Both the position numbers and the translations under genes were made by a program. From the NCBI RefSeq assembly GCF_032362555.1, contig NC_083536.1, forward strand, positions 496,001-560,000: a DNA stretch of 64,000 bases, in the 5' to 3' direction. This document shows, one piece after another, positions 30,775 through 41,547 of this stretch. Source of the DNA: Amyelois transitella (Eukaryota; Arthropoda; Insecta; Lepidoptera; Pyralidae). The notes under the pieces are model-generated. The model was not told where the DNA came from. It did not search any database and was given only the letters and a program-made list of their open reading frames with translations. Position 1 is the stretch's first letter. Each line of letters begins with the position of its first letter.

Positions 30775-32343
30775 AAATCTTGAAATATAATGTGGGCTAC
30801 CTATAACAATGCCTGAGACTTGGCAGCGTTAACGAAAAGACCAAAACGGCTTGACCAATCTGCAATCCTCTCCAAATCCAAATTTATGGTACTAAAAGCA
30901 TCGTGAATATTATCCAAACTGGCAGACGCATATATCTGCAAGTCATCGGCATAAAGATGAAAATTATAGGAAAGAGATGATGGATATGATATTCTAAGAT
31001 TTTCGAAAGTATAGAGAGAATTGAAATAGGACGTAAGTGAGATGGACAAGAAGGAGGTCTTTTTTTAGGAAGAGGAATTATTAGAGCGAGTTTCCAAGCA
31101 GCCGGGTAGACACCCGTTGAGATAGAACAGTTTATAATATCTGTAATAAAAGGGACAATCAATTCTGTAATTGGTTTAATCACATCAAGAGATAGAGCGT
31201 CTTCCCCAACCGCCTTAGACTTTATGGACTTGATTAATTTTATTATGTCATCAGCGGTAATTTCGTTTAAACAAAAAGAGGGGTAACTATAGGCAAGATT
31301 AGCAGCTAGACCAGCAAGCGTAGCCTGTTTAAGGACTGATAGAAAATTCAGAGGTGAATAACAAAAGTGCCTATTCAAATCATTGACGTCCATAACAAAA
31401 CTCTCGTCAGACCCATGCTTACCGAAACCCAGACCCCTCAAAAACTTCCATAGTTTGCCAGGTGGACAGTTTTCTACATTTGAGGCAATGTAATTTCGCT
31501 TAGCCTCCCTACACTTTTTATTACAATGGTTGCGAAGATATAAATAAGCAGAATGGCTTTCCACAGACGGGCATTGGCGCAATCTTAACTTGGCTCTGTC
31601 TCTTCTGGCCATACATTTTCTGATTTCGGGTGTGAGCCAAGGAGCTGGGTTATATTTAATACGAACAGGATGAATAGGAGCATGCTTTTTAAAGAGCAAT
31701 AACAAAATTTCATAGAATTTAGAGACTTTCAAATTAACATCTGGAGCAATCAAAATAGCGTTCCAGTCCGCATTATTAAAATCAGTTAAAATGACTGTTC
31801 ATCAATTGCCGTGAAATCACGACGGAATATAAGTTTGTGTCTACGCTTAAGAGAACACAATTTAAAAGACGCATAAATAAGATCATGAGCCGAGAAACAC
31901 ACTGCATTAAATTGCCCATGCGCTGACACAAGATCCGGGGAAGAAGTGATTATTAGATCAAGAAGAGATGGAGGATCATTGTGTGGAAAATGAGTAGCAT
32001 TAAGAGGAAGGCAATGTAAATCTAAAGAATGAAGAAGAGAAAGAAGAGATCTTGATCTAGAATCATTTTTAATAAGACAGGTATTAAAATCTCCCATTAT
32101 AATAATATGTTCAAAACAAGTACGGAAATTCGCCAAAAGAAGCTCAAAAGAATCAAAGTAATTTATATGAAACACCTAGAAGAATTTTATTATGAGAAAG
32201 AGTAAATTTCTAGGAAAAGATGTTCAGGATTTTCGTGAACAGATGAGAGATTGAGATAAAATTTGGCATGGTATATCACCTCGTAAGTAAATAGCTACTC
32301 CACCACACCTTACCATTCTAAAAACACCATTAATGACGATTTT
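30775..32343 (-). pseudogene. LINE-D endonuclease-RT remnant, 5' side
   Basis: Minus strand. From high to low coordinates: endonuclease C-terminal part (IIMGDFNTCLIKNDSRSRSL, DLIITSSPDLVSAHG), linker (APWLTPEIRKCMARRDRAKL), RT palm (WKLALIIPLPKKRPPSCPSH, LRPISILSILSKILEYHIHH), then a jump to LYADDLQIYASASLDNIHDA. Compared with LINE-D' (41864-44223), about 400 bp with RT motifs A and B are deleted near 30985, and a frameshift lies near 31780. Sequence similar to the LINE-D' endonuclease N-terminal half persists to about 32343, where it abuts LINE-G ORF1 at a shared attttgt. Confidence 0.85.
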
Positions 32344-32905
32344 GTATTTGGGATTCACTATTAATCAGAAGTATTTGTAACTGCTCATCTTTCCTTAAGT
32401 AAACCTTGCCTAGGCTGCCCAATAGAATTTAAAAGACTTTGCCTTTACAAGGTCCCGCGCCAGAAAATATAAGCGGGAGGCTCTGGCAGTCAAGTTTTCG
32501 GAAACGTAAACAGGAGTGTCTTTTGACGTCCGGTGTCCCTTCGCTTCGCACATAGTTTAGATTTATGCTTCATGTTGTATATTTTCACAGTTTTAGGGTG
32601 TCATTTTTGACCAACGTAGTCGACGTTTCCACTATAATGGGGGTGTTCTTTGCTCCTTCTTTCTTGCTTCGAACTCGATATATATCTTTGATATCCTGCT
32701 TATTTTTATCCCCTCCTATATTTTTTGACAGGTTTAATACCATGTCGATAAGATCATCTTTCGTCTCATTACCTTCTTTGGTAAGTTTTTTATCTCTAAA
32801 TTGGATTTTCGAACCTCTCTCTGCATATCCTCGTTCTTGTTTTCTAAAATTGTTATCTGTTTTCTATCTTCAATTTTTTGAGATTCTAATTTTTTAATTT
32901 TTAAC
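32344..32905 (-). pseudogene. LINE-G ORF1, C-terminal part
   Basis: Minus strand, continuing the coiled coil that starts at 37586-37861: KLKIKKLESQKIEDRKQITI, ENKNEDMQREVRKSNLEIKN, then in shifted frames an FP-like region with DIKDIYRVRSKKEG and KVYLRKDEQ. Several frameshifts. The TTAA at 32906-32909 is the piggyBac target. It is an RNA-binding ORF1 of a CR1/Jockey-type LINE. Confidence 0.7.
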
Positions 32906-32909
32906 TTAA

Positions 32910-33474
32910 CACTTTGCGGCGCGGAACTGTTATAGCAGTACTCGCTAAAACTCGAAAATTGACAGTACGGCATATGCTGTCTCTAAAAAAGATGGTATAA
33001 ACGGAGCTACGATGATAACCAAGCCATGACTATGGAATCATCGTAAAGGCCAAGATTTACTGGTAATCTGTGATCTACTCAACTTTCGCTACCGTCAAAA
33101 TTAAGTATTAAAAAAAAAAACTCAAAACATACCTAAACGCAAACACCGGAGTGTCATACACGTGGCAGTACGGCGTTAACCGTTGTGTTTATATAGAGAA
33201 TCTGATACTAGCGCCAGTCAGTGTTGCGCTGGACGGTATCCGTGCTAGACGTGGTTGTGGTTGTGTTTTATGGTGGGATTTTTTATCAAAAATCGTAAGT
33301 TTATTGTTATTTTTATGTAAATGTAATTAGGAAACATTTTTCATAAGTTATTTAACTAATAATGAAAGAACTTTTGAAATCGGTTCGGTAGTTTTGGAGA
33401 TTACCCGCCTCAAACATACACATACAAACTCACAAACGTTTACCTATTTATAATATTGTTTTTGTATTTTCTAG
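32910..33474 (+). promoter_or_regulatory. PB1 5' terminal and leader region
   Basis: Holds the left inverted repeat and, from 32930 to 33210, sequence shared with the deleted derivative at 37171-37450. Non-coding. A gtaagt-like donor at 33295 and a tttctag acceptor just before the ATG at 33475 would fit a 5' UTR intron, but this is only suggestive. Confidence 0.55.
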
Positions 33475-35845
33475 ATGAATGATGAAAAAATAAGTAAACT
33501 TTTGGAGGATGTTTCTACTCCAGAAAACGGTTGTATCAGTTCTGAAGAAGAAGAAGATCCTTATTCAGATGTAGATGAAGAATATGGGACAGATATGGAT
33601 TATAAGCCCTGTAGTGAAACTGACTGCAATTCTGACACCACCACTGATACTACTGGAACTGAAAGAGAGTACGTAAATAATTCCTCTCAAAATGAATCCT
33701 CCCCGATACGTGCAAAAGTTAAACCATCATCGCAGGGTAATATTTTTATTCCGCCGTCACCGTCCATACACTCCGAAACTGAAGGCGAAACAGTATCCCA
33801 ATCTCCGAACATAGGATCTAAAACAAAAAGAAATCGGCAGATAATCAGGAGTCTTTTTAAAAAAGGACGAAGAACTATTCCTAAGCCATCTTCGTCTTTA
33901 CAACAAGGTGATGTTCAACCTTCGCCGTCAACATCTGGGCTTCAGTCTCTCAGTCATGTCAATACCGGTAATGACTTCTCTTCAAATAATTACAAAGAAT
34001 CTCAAGTAGAAAGCCCCGTTATATCTTTGAATGAAAGAATAGTTTTTCATAGATCTGAAGATTTTGTTGAACCCTCTGAACCTCTGAGCGTCAGATCATT
34101 ACGAAGTTTCCTGGAAGTAGATAGTGAATTGAATACCCCTATGCCTTTTTCTTCTGCTGCGAGTTCTAGAGCTGTATCGCCACAAATTTCTCTGGGTTGT
34201 ATATCTGCCCTAGCAAGTCCTCAAATTCCTGCATATACAGAAAACGAAACCATATTATCTGAAAATGAAGATGCGCAAGATTCTCCAGAAAATCAAGAGT
34301 GGACTGAGACTATCGCACCTTTTCCAGAGTTTGGGTTTAATTATCAAGAACAGGGTTTGAGAGTAGATATTAATGAAAATCCTACACCATTGGATATTTT
34401 CAAACTTATGTTTTCTGAAGAATTATTTGAGTTTTTAATTGCTAGAGCAAATGCAAACGGTGAAGCTTTGACAAATTTAAATAGGCCTCATACCAGAAAC
34501 AATCGACGCCAATCTTTTCGACCTGTGACAGTGGAAGAAATGGAGATGTTCTTGGCTTTGTGTATGTTACAAGGTCAAGTAAAAGAAACAGGTAGAAGGT
34601 CATTATTCTCGTACACAGATCCCTTATATTATCACCCCTTTTTTACATACGTCATGTCGGCACGTAGATTTCTACAGATTTTAAGATGTCTATGTATATC
34701 CGAACCAAATGCTGAAGGGCACGAGAAAGTGTGCTATTTCATCAATGCACTGTGTGAGAATTTTCGTCGAATTTATTATCCCGATATTAATTTGTCCATA
34801 GATGAATTACTTATACTGTTCCGCGGTAGATTACGCTTTCAACAATATATAAAATCAAAAAAAGCTCGATATGGCATAAAATTTTATGTATTAACGACAT
34901 CTGATGGATACTAAATGTCATTATGTATAAAGGCAAGGATACTGAAAGTAGTGCAGCTAAGGTTAAGAAAACAGAAAATATCGTAATGGAGTTACTGCAG
35001 CCGTATCTGATGAAAGGTCACCATGTCTTTATGAATAATTACTACAACGACGTAGAGTTAAGCCAAAAATTGTTGAATCTCCGCACACACACAAATGGGA
35101 CTTTAAATAAGAGCAGAAAAACTAATCCGAAATATTTGATTTCAAAAAAACTTAAGAAAGGGGACTATTACTGGCGACGTTATAAGCAGGTTTATGTTTC
35201 AGTGTGGAAAGACAAACGCCAAGTTAATGCTATAACTACGAGAAATCACCCTAAGTTGAAGCAAAAATTAAACAGATTTGGTAATATTGTTACAAAACCT
35301 GAAGAAATAATAGACTATAATGATAGCATGGGAGGTATTGATCGCAAAGATCAGATGGTGTCTTACTATTCATCCCCAAAAAAACTATACGTTGGTACAA
35401 AAAGGTATTTTTTCACATGATGGATATAGTGACATGGAATTCATTATATTTATTTAAGCGATATTATAAACCAACATCTCAACGCTACCAATATTTGACA
35501 TTCCATGACGAACTTATTAAGCAGTTATGTAAAATTGACAAAAACATGACAGGTAAGAGTATGATTCGGAAAGGCAGCATTTATGCCAGCAGGCGAGTTT
35601 CTTTTCCGCTGGCATTAGTTAATGAAACAACAGGTATTGATGAACAAGAACAAACAAAAAAATTTGAGCATTGGCCGGAAGATATTCCTGTTTCCGAAAC
35701 AGCAAAAAGAAAAATTAAATACCTCAACTGTATGAACTGTACAAAAAATAAGAAACGCAAAGAAACACGTTTTCGATGTAAAGGCTGTGATAAAAAACCA
35801 GCACTATGTCCATCCTGCTTTGAGGAATGGCATAGTCGTGATTAG
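33475..35845 (+). pseudogene. piggyBac transposase with two frameshifts and a lost catalytic Asp
   Basis: The first frame (33475-34914): a long acidic, Ser/Pro-rich N-terminus (residues 1-290), then the transposase core from FKLMFSEELFEFLIARANAN to LSIDELLILFRGRLRFQQYI, which holds the first catalytic Asp. A frameshift near 34905-34912 leads to frame two (to 35420). There VFMNNYYNDVELSQKLL has Asn where the family has the second catalytic Asp (usually DN), and SMGGIDRKDQMVSYY holds the third. A second frameshift near 35385-35400 leads to frame three, ending with a Cys-rich zinc domain (CMNCTKNKKRKETRFRCKGC, CPSCFEEW). About 790 codons in all. It would cut and paste at TTAA; this copy is dead. 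Confidence 0.9.
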
Positions 35846-35864
35846 TTTTAATCCACAGATATTC

Positions 35865-36140
35865 TTAATTTTATTATTATTATTTTTTTTTTTTATTTAT
35901 TTATTTTTTTTTTTGGGACAAATTACACAGATTGAGTTAGCCTCGAAGTAAGTTCGAGACTTGTGTTACGAGATACTAACTCAACGATACTATATTTTAT
36001 AATAAATACTTATATAGATAAACATCCACGACCCAGGCCAATCAGAGAAAGTTCTTTTCTCCTCATGCCCTGGCCGGGATTTGAACCCGGGACCTCCGAT
36101 GTCACAGACAGTGCGTACTACCGCTGCGCCACAAAGGCCG
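35865..36140 (-). mobile_element. tRNA-derived SINE inside PB1
   Basis: Minus strand. The head next to 36140 has an A box (gtggcgcagcggtag) and a B box (ggttcaaatcccggc) as in tRNA genes. A tRNA-unrelated body follows, then an A/T-rich tail at 35865-35925. A short ttaat repeat flanks both ends. I recall closely similar SINEs in butterflies and moths. It would be transcribed by RNA polymerase III and moved by a LINE. Confidence 0.85.
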
Positions 36141-36720
36141 TTAATGTTTGTTTTTTCGTTATATAAGTATTTAAACTTTAAAAGTACAATTTATAATCTG
36201 ATTATAATCATAAGAAGAGTGAGACAATTGTGTTAGACACGTTTTTCTATTGAATTTTGATATTTTAACTTTGTCATTTGATGACGTTATCATGAGAAAG
36301 TTTGTTACTTCGTTTTTATATTATACTAATTTTAAAAATTAATAAATCAATAAGACTGATTTTTGGTCACCAAAGTACTTTTAGCATAGATACTTTATAC
36401 TGGAAGTTTGTTTTTATATTAAGATTTATATGTCAATGTCATTTATAATCATAAATACTTAAGAAGTTTAAGTATTATACTAATTATAATTACTAAGTCT
36501 TAAGACTGTAAGAAAGATAAATAAGACTGATTTTTGGTTACCGAAGTACTAATTAGCATAGATACTGAATTTAATTAAGAAAAGATTACTTAATTTTGTT
36601 TATCAATAAAGTTGTTTGAAAAAAGTTGAATGAATGTTTTTTGTTAAAATAAAACCTACTGTTATAGCAGTATTAGCATTTCACATCAATCGCTAATAAC
36701 TTAATTATAAAAGTACTGTT
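36141..36720. repeat. PB1 3' non-coding region with a direct repeat
   Basis: AT-rich, no ORF. A segment aataagactgatttttggt with agtactt and agcatagatact occurs at about 36345-36397 and again at about 36522-36570, so roughly 180 bp are duplicated in diverged form. Confidence 0.55.
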
Positions 36721-37166
36721 TATGCAGTGCAACGGTTTAAACCGTACTACCCCCTAACAATGCTAGAATTGTACATAAAATTGTCAGCACGGCCTATGCA
36801 GCATTACTGCTGGAACAGTACTAGCTATACTTACACTTACACTTCGTAAATTGGAATCACTACGGCTATGTCCGTAGAACGGACATAACCGTACTGACTA
36901 TCACTACTTTAAATCTCTATATAATAGTGACACTACGGTCATGTAAGTAATACTGCCAAAGCCGTACTGCCACTTGTATTTTATCTTGGTATGAAAATAT
37001 AGGCAGTACTGTCATGACAGCTCCGCGGCTATAGCCGTAGTTGTTCGAGGTAGAGTACAATATTTGTACTATTATGACAATACGGTTATGTCCGTGATGA
37101 AATTTGTATGGAATTTTTGGCGTCTTTTCATGAAATTGTTAGGTCAAGCATCCGCGTCGCAAAGTG
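36721..37166 (+). repeat. PB1 subterminal repeat region and right inverted repeat
   Basis: Dense in short dyads built on ccgta/tacgg, for example acggctatgtccgt facing acggacataaccgt at 36866-36896. Others occur near 36740, 36960, 37028 and 37080. Subterminal repeats often bind transposase; that role is inferred. The region ends in the right inverted repeat at 37151-37166. Confidence 0.55.
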
Positions 37167-37170
37167 TTAA

Positions 37171-37581
37171 CACTTTGCGGCGCGGAACTGTTATAGCAGT
37201 ACTCGCTAAAATTCGAAAATTGACTAAAAAAGATGGTATAAACGGAGCTACGGTGATAACCGAGCCATGCCTATGGAATCATCGTATAGGCCAAGATTTA
37301 CTGGCAATCTGTGATCTACTCAACTTTCGCTACCGTCAAATTTAAGTATTAAAAAAAATACTCAAAACATACCTAAACGCAAACACCGGAGTGTTATACA
37401 CGTGACAGTACGGCGTTGTGTTTATGTAGGGAATCCAGTCAGGCTATAGCCGTAGTTGTTCGAGGTAGAGTACAATATTTGTACTATTATAACAATACGG
37501 TTATGTCCGTGATGAAATTTGTATGGAATTTTTAACGTTATTTCATGAAATTGTTAGGTCGAGCTTCCGCGTCGCAAAGTG
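37171..37581. mobile_element. Internally deleted PB1 derivative (MITE-like), head to tail with PB1
   Basis: 411 bp. The left 270 bp match the left end of PB1 and the right 135 bp match its right end; the join is near 37440. The inverted repeats are complete. It shares the TTAA at 37167-37170 with PB1 and has its own TTAA at 37582-37585. It has no coding capacity and would depend on transposase supplied elsewhere. Confidence 0.9.
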
Positions 37582-37585
37582 TTAA

Positions 37586-37861
37586 GTTCCTCATTTTGAG
37601 CTGATAAAAATGATACTGAACTTTCTATATTTCGATTCGATTGTCTTTTAACATATCAGCATTTTTCTTGAACTCTTTATCTTGATTTTCAGTCAAACGT
37701 GAAATCATCTCCTTCATTTCACTATAAGCTTCATCTCGGTCATGGAATCTATTTCCTCTTTGTCTGGCATTTACATATTTTGGTGGAGTCAATTCATCTT
37801 GCTCAGTGAGTCTAATTTCAGAGTCTGACAGTGACAGTGATTTTTCTAACATGCCATCCAT
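37586..37861 (-). pseudogene. LINE-G ORF1, N-terminal part
   Basis: Start MDGMLEKSLSLSDSEIRLTE at 37861, then a basic and coiled-coil segment (SEMKEMISRLTENQDKEFKK). It stops at 37625, but the same protein evidently continues across the TTAA at 32906 after PB1 and its derivative. The LINE 5' leader lies above 37861. Confidence 0.7.
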
Positions 37862-38335
37862 ATTGCGTGAGAGTAATCAATAACGTAACACTGCAACACA
37901 GCGCATCAACTAATAACTTAGTATAAATAATAAATGTGCAGATTCACAGTGGGAAATATTTGACAGGATTGATGTTTCAGTGCTCCCTGTGATATTTTGT
38001 CTCCAGACTTTGTTTATAGAACCTATAAATAATATAAGTTATTCACAATTATATATCACTATTTATATTTAATAGATAGCACTATTTTATTTCACCAGTA
38101 TTCACTTTCAACTCCAAAACGAACAAATAATAAGCTAAAATGCTGATTGTAGGCCCTCGTAGCTGCTCGTAACATACCCTTCGTTTGTAGTAAAGATGAC
38201 GCACGGCAGGCAGTTTCGTAGCACTCTCGTAGCGCAGGCACAGGTCCCCACCATGAATTAGCGAAGCGAGACAAAAATATCAATTTATCAATTGTCTTTT
38301 TCCTGCGGAGGTGAGGTTGCGGTAACCGCAAACCG
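37862..38335. other. LINE-G 5' leader and unassigned sequence
   Basis: No supported gene. Probably the 5' leader of LINE-G up to about 38090, then sequence of unknown origin. Confidence 0.35.
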
Positions 38336-38540
38336 GTAAACCAATATGGCTTCATGCCCCAACGGAGTACCGAAGACTCTCGCTATGCCCTTATGCAACA
38401 CATTAAAAGGAAGTTAAACCAAAAGAGGATTGTGACGATGGTTTCATTGGACATAGAGGGAGCCTTCGATAATGCCTGGTGGCCGGCCATAATGGCTCAG
38501 ATTGGCGGAGGAGGGGTGTTCAGACAGTATAAGAGGACTT
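38336..38540 (+). pseudogene. R1-like LINE reverse transcriptase fragment
   Basis: About 200 bp encode FMPQRSTEDSRYALMQHIKR and MVSLDIEGAFDNAWWPAIMA, the finger and motif A of R1/I-type RTs (catalytic Asp in SLDIEGAFDNA). Both ends are abruptly lost. No other part of this element is in the window. Confidence 0.8.
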
Positions 38541-38874
38541 TTTTTGTTATATTATTTATTTTAATTAGAATTCTACATAAATTATTAATGACAATTGCTT
38601 ATAACTTTAATATTTTGTGAATAAATACCTACTCGATAATTCGCACTTGGAATATTTTTCCTTTTCCTCTTCTTCTGTGAGTTTTTTAAGCGTGGAAGAG
38701 GATGACTTTAGCTCTTTGGAAAATAATCTTTATATACCTTCTCGACCTTAGCTCAAAATTTCAATGTTATACACATTAATACAAAGTAATGAGCTAGGTA
38801 ACACCGTTGTTTTACCTACTGCTTCCGTTTATGTTTATAATAAAAATAAGCGACATAATTGACGTCTATTTTTA
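38541..38874. other. Unassigned spacer
   Basis: AT-rich, no ORF or repeat recognised. Confidence 0.4.
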
Positions 38875-39690
38875 GATTGTGGATCCATGAGCCACTTCAT
38901 TACAAAATCTTGCTGTGATTCCTCCTCGATTAAAGGTATCGGTCAGACCGAAAGTGTATCATACGGAGTCACTACTCTGAAATTCCATTCCCGTTTCAAT
39001 CCTTTATGTTCATATGATATAGTTGCGTGTGTATTGACTCGATTACCGACCACGTACCCAACAATGAGTTAACTCACCCAACAATTAACTCACCTTAGTG
39101 ACTTACCAATGGCTAACTATAATTACCATACGCCCGGCGAGGTGGATTGTTTAATTGGTAAAGAGCTCTTCCCGTTTCTGTTAGGAAATGACAAAGTGAC
39201 TGCACCGCACTCCTCCGTAGTTGCGTTCGAAACTCTTTTTGGATATGTAGCCATGGGTAAGGCTACTGTTACGCGCATCAAGCCCTCTCGCAATGCTAAT
39301 AATAAAACTTTCTTCTGTTTTACTGAAGAATCTTCAACGCTAGAATCAATTACTCAATGCTTTTGGGAACTCAATAATGTCCCTCATAAAATTCATATGA
39401 GCCCTGACGATCAGGCCTGTGAAGAAATCTTAAAGTCAAATTATTTTCGAGATAGTACCGGTCATTATATTATGCATTTCCCGTTTGAACATAATCCTTC
39501 GGAATTAGGAAATTCTCATTTTATCGCTAAACGCCGTTTACTGAATCTAGAGAAAAAAAACTTGATAGTAATCCTGATTTACGTACGAATTACAAAAACA
39601 CTTTACAAAGTTATAAAGATAAAGGTTACTTATCTAAGGTTGAAAATGCATCGTCGGATGATAGTTGTTAATGATAGATGTTAAGGAGAG
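38875..39690 (+). pseudogene. BEL/Pao retrotransposon pol fragment (protease to RT spacer)
   Basis: One frame with a TAA at about 39069. Before it: SVSYGVTTLKFHSRFNPLCS and DIVACVLTRLPTTYPT. After it: LSDLPMANYNYHTPGEVDCL, IGKELFPFLL, TLFGYVAMG, QCFWELNNVPHKIHMSPDDQ and RDSTGHYIMHFPF. These match the A17-type protease region and the start of the RT region of Pao elements. After a frameshift near 39560 it continues as NPDLRTNYKNTLQSY to about 39680. No LTR, RT palm or integrase remains. Confidence 0.8.
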
Positions 39691-39904
39691 CATCAGCGGG
39701 TCTATTAGTGGGCCTATCAACAAGCAATCGCGAAGTACCAGGGCTGCTAGTAAAACCAGTAGATACAACACAATACTTCCTTGCTTTTCTTTTTTTTTTC
39801 TTTCACTAGATACCTTATTTTCTTCTTTGTGTGTAGATATTTATTTGCCATCAATAATTTCGTTACGTAACATTAGAGTTCATAACTGGTCGCACGGTAT
39901 TTTT
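39691..39904. other. Unassigned spacer before RTE tail
   Basis: T-rich, no ORF recognised; ends beside the (atac)n run that forms the RTE 3' tail. Confidence 0.4.
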
Positions 39905-41547
39905 ATATTTATACATACATACATACATAAAATCACGCCTCTTTCCCGGAGGGATAGGCAGAGACTACCTCTTTCCACTTGCCACGATCTCTGCATACTT
40001 CCTTCGCTTCATCCACATTCATAACTCTCTTCATGCAAGCTCGGCAGTTTCGGGTACTTTTGACCTGACCCTTTACCAGGACGTCCTTAATTTGATCAAG
40101 ATACGTTCGTCTAGGTCTACCCACTCCGACCTTTCCCTCCACACTCTCCTTGTATATCTGCTAAGTCAACCTGCTTTCATTCATCCTTTCCACATGACCG
40201 AACCATCTTAACATACCCTTTTCTATTCCTGTAACTACATCTTCTTTCACATCACAACATTCCCTTATCACGCTGTTCCTAATCCTGTCACTCAATTTCA
40301 CACCCATCATACTCCTTAATTCATTTCCACTGCATTTATTCTGCTTTCGTGCTTCTTTTGCCATACCCAACTTTCACTCCCATACATTAATGTCGGGACC
40401 AACACGCCCCTATGCACAGCCAGTCGAGCCTTTTTGGATGGTTTCTGACTGCTCATAAAGGCATGCAAAGCTCCATTCACCATGTTCCCCGCGTTCACTC
40501 TCCTTTCAATATCACTATCATACTTGCCATCTGATGTAAACTTTGATCCTAGATATACAAACTCTTTCACTTGCTCAACTTTTTCTCCTCCAATCAAAAT
40601 ATTACATGCTGTCATTTCTTTCTCCATTTCAAAAACCAGTGTTTTAGTTTTACTTACGTTCACTTTCATTCCTTTCTCTTTTAAAGCTTCATGCATACAG
40701 TTTACCATCTCCTGTAACTCCTCTGCTGATGACGCCAGTGTAACCTGATCGTCGGCATAGAGCAGACATTTGAAGAGTAACTCATTCATCCTTAATCCAC
40801 TTTCAGACTCTTTCAAATCTGTCAAACAACTATCCATAAATAGGTTGATCAGCCACTGTGACGCAACACATCCTTGCCTAACGCCTTTCTCAATCTTAAA
40901 CCACTCAGTGTGCGCTCCGTTTATCCTGACACAAGCACTTGAATCCTCATTCGAATCCTCATATAAGGATTTCAGTGCTCGTATTAAGAGACTGCTCACC
41001 CCATGCATAGAAAGTGCTGATCACAATTCATTCCTCTCAACTCTGTCATAGGCCTTTTCCAGATCTACGAATGGTCAATAGACTTTTTGACTCTTGGCCA
41101 AAAACTTTTCGGCTATGCACCGCAATGAAAAGACCTGATCAATACATCCCATTCCCTATCGAAATCTCGCTTGAGCATCCCATATTTTGTCATCAGTTTC
41201 ATTCCTGACCCTGTTAATCAATACCTTAGCATACAATTTGCCGACGACGCTAAGCAGGCTTATGCCACGATAATTTTTGCAGTCCAGCTGTGACCCTTTT
41301 CTTTTGTAAAGTGACAAGATAACAGCCTTACACCAATCTTTTGGTACTCGGCCGCTTCTCCAACACAAATTGAAAAGGCAGTACAACTGACTAGCTACTA
41401 CGCCTTCTCCTGCTTTTAGCATCTCGACTGACACTCTATCATACCCAGCAGCCTTACCCGCTTTCATACTCTTAAGTGCTTCTACAATTTCGAACATTTC
41501 AATTTCGCCTTCCATCTCATTCTCTTTGTCTTCGCTATAGCAGAAAT
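39905..41547 (-). pseudogene. RTE-clade LINE, RT and 3' end (copy 2)
   Basis: Minus strand. 41547-41156 encodes EMEGEIEMFEIVEALKSMKA, GKAAGYDRVSVEMLKAGEGV, WCKAVILSLYKRKGSQLDCK and NYRGISLLSVVGKLYAKVL (RT fingers). 41008-40316 encodes VRINGAHTEWFKIEKGVRQG, CLLYADDQVTLASSAEELQE (catalytic YADD) and FVYLGSKFTSDGKYDSDIER. 40370-39933 is the C-terminal region (GMLRWFGHVERMNESRLT, GVGRPRRTYLDQIKDVLVKG). Frameshifts or stops lie near 41020-41150 and 40150-40380. The tail is a tetranucleotide run at 39919-39938. The endonuclease side continues at 59505. Confidence 0.88.

Larger units (their letters stand above)
32910..37166 (+). mobile_element. piggyBac-like DNA transposon (PB1)
   Basis: 4257 bp, flanked by TTAA at 32906-32909 and 37167-37170. 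Terminal inverted repeats: cactttgcggcgcgga at the left, and the right end reverse-complemented cactttgcgacgcgga. Carries a broken transposase (33475-35845), a SINE (35865-36140) and a long AT-rich 3' region with subterminal repeats. It inserted in LINE-G ORF1. Confidence 0.93.

Noticed and set aside
33260-33480. Confident 5' UTR intron in the piggyBac element
   Set aside because: Donor- and acceptor-like sequences exist, but without transcript data they are only suggestive; noted in the leader entry.
36060-36140. tRNA gene on the minus strand
   Set aside because: A and B boxes are present, but the sequence continues into a long unrelated body and A/T tail with short flanking repeats, so it is a tRNA-derived SINE.
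38092-38355. Minus-strand 87-codon ORF
   Set aside because: No recognisable domain, and its start region overlaps the antisense of the R1-like RT fragment.
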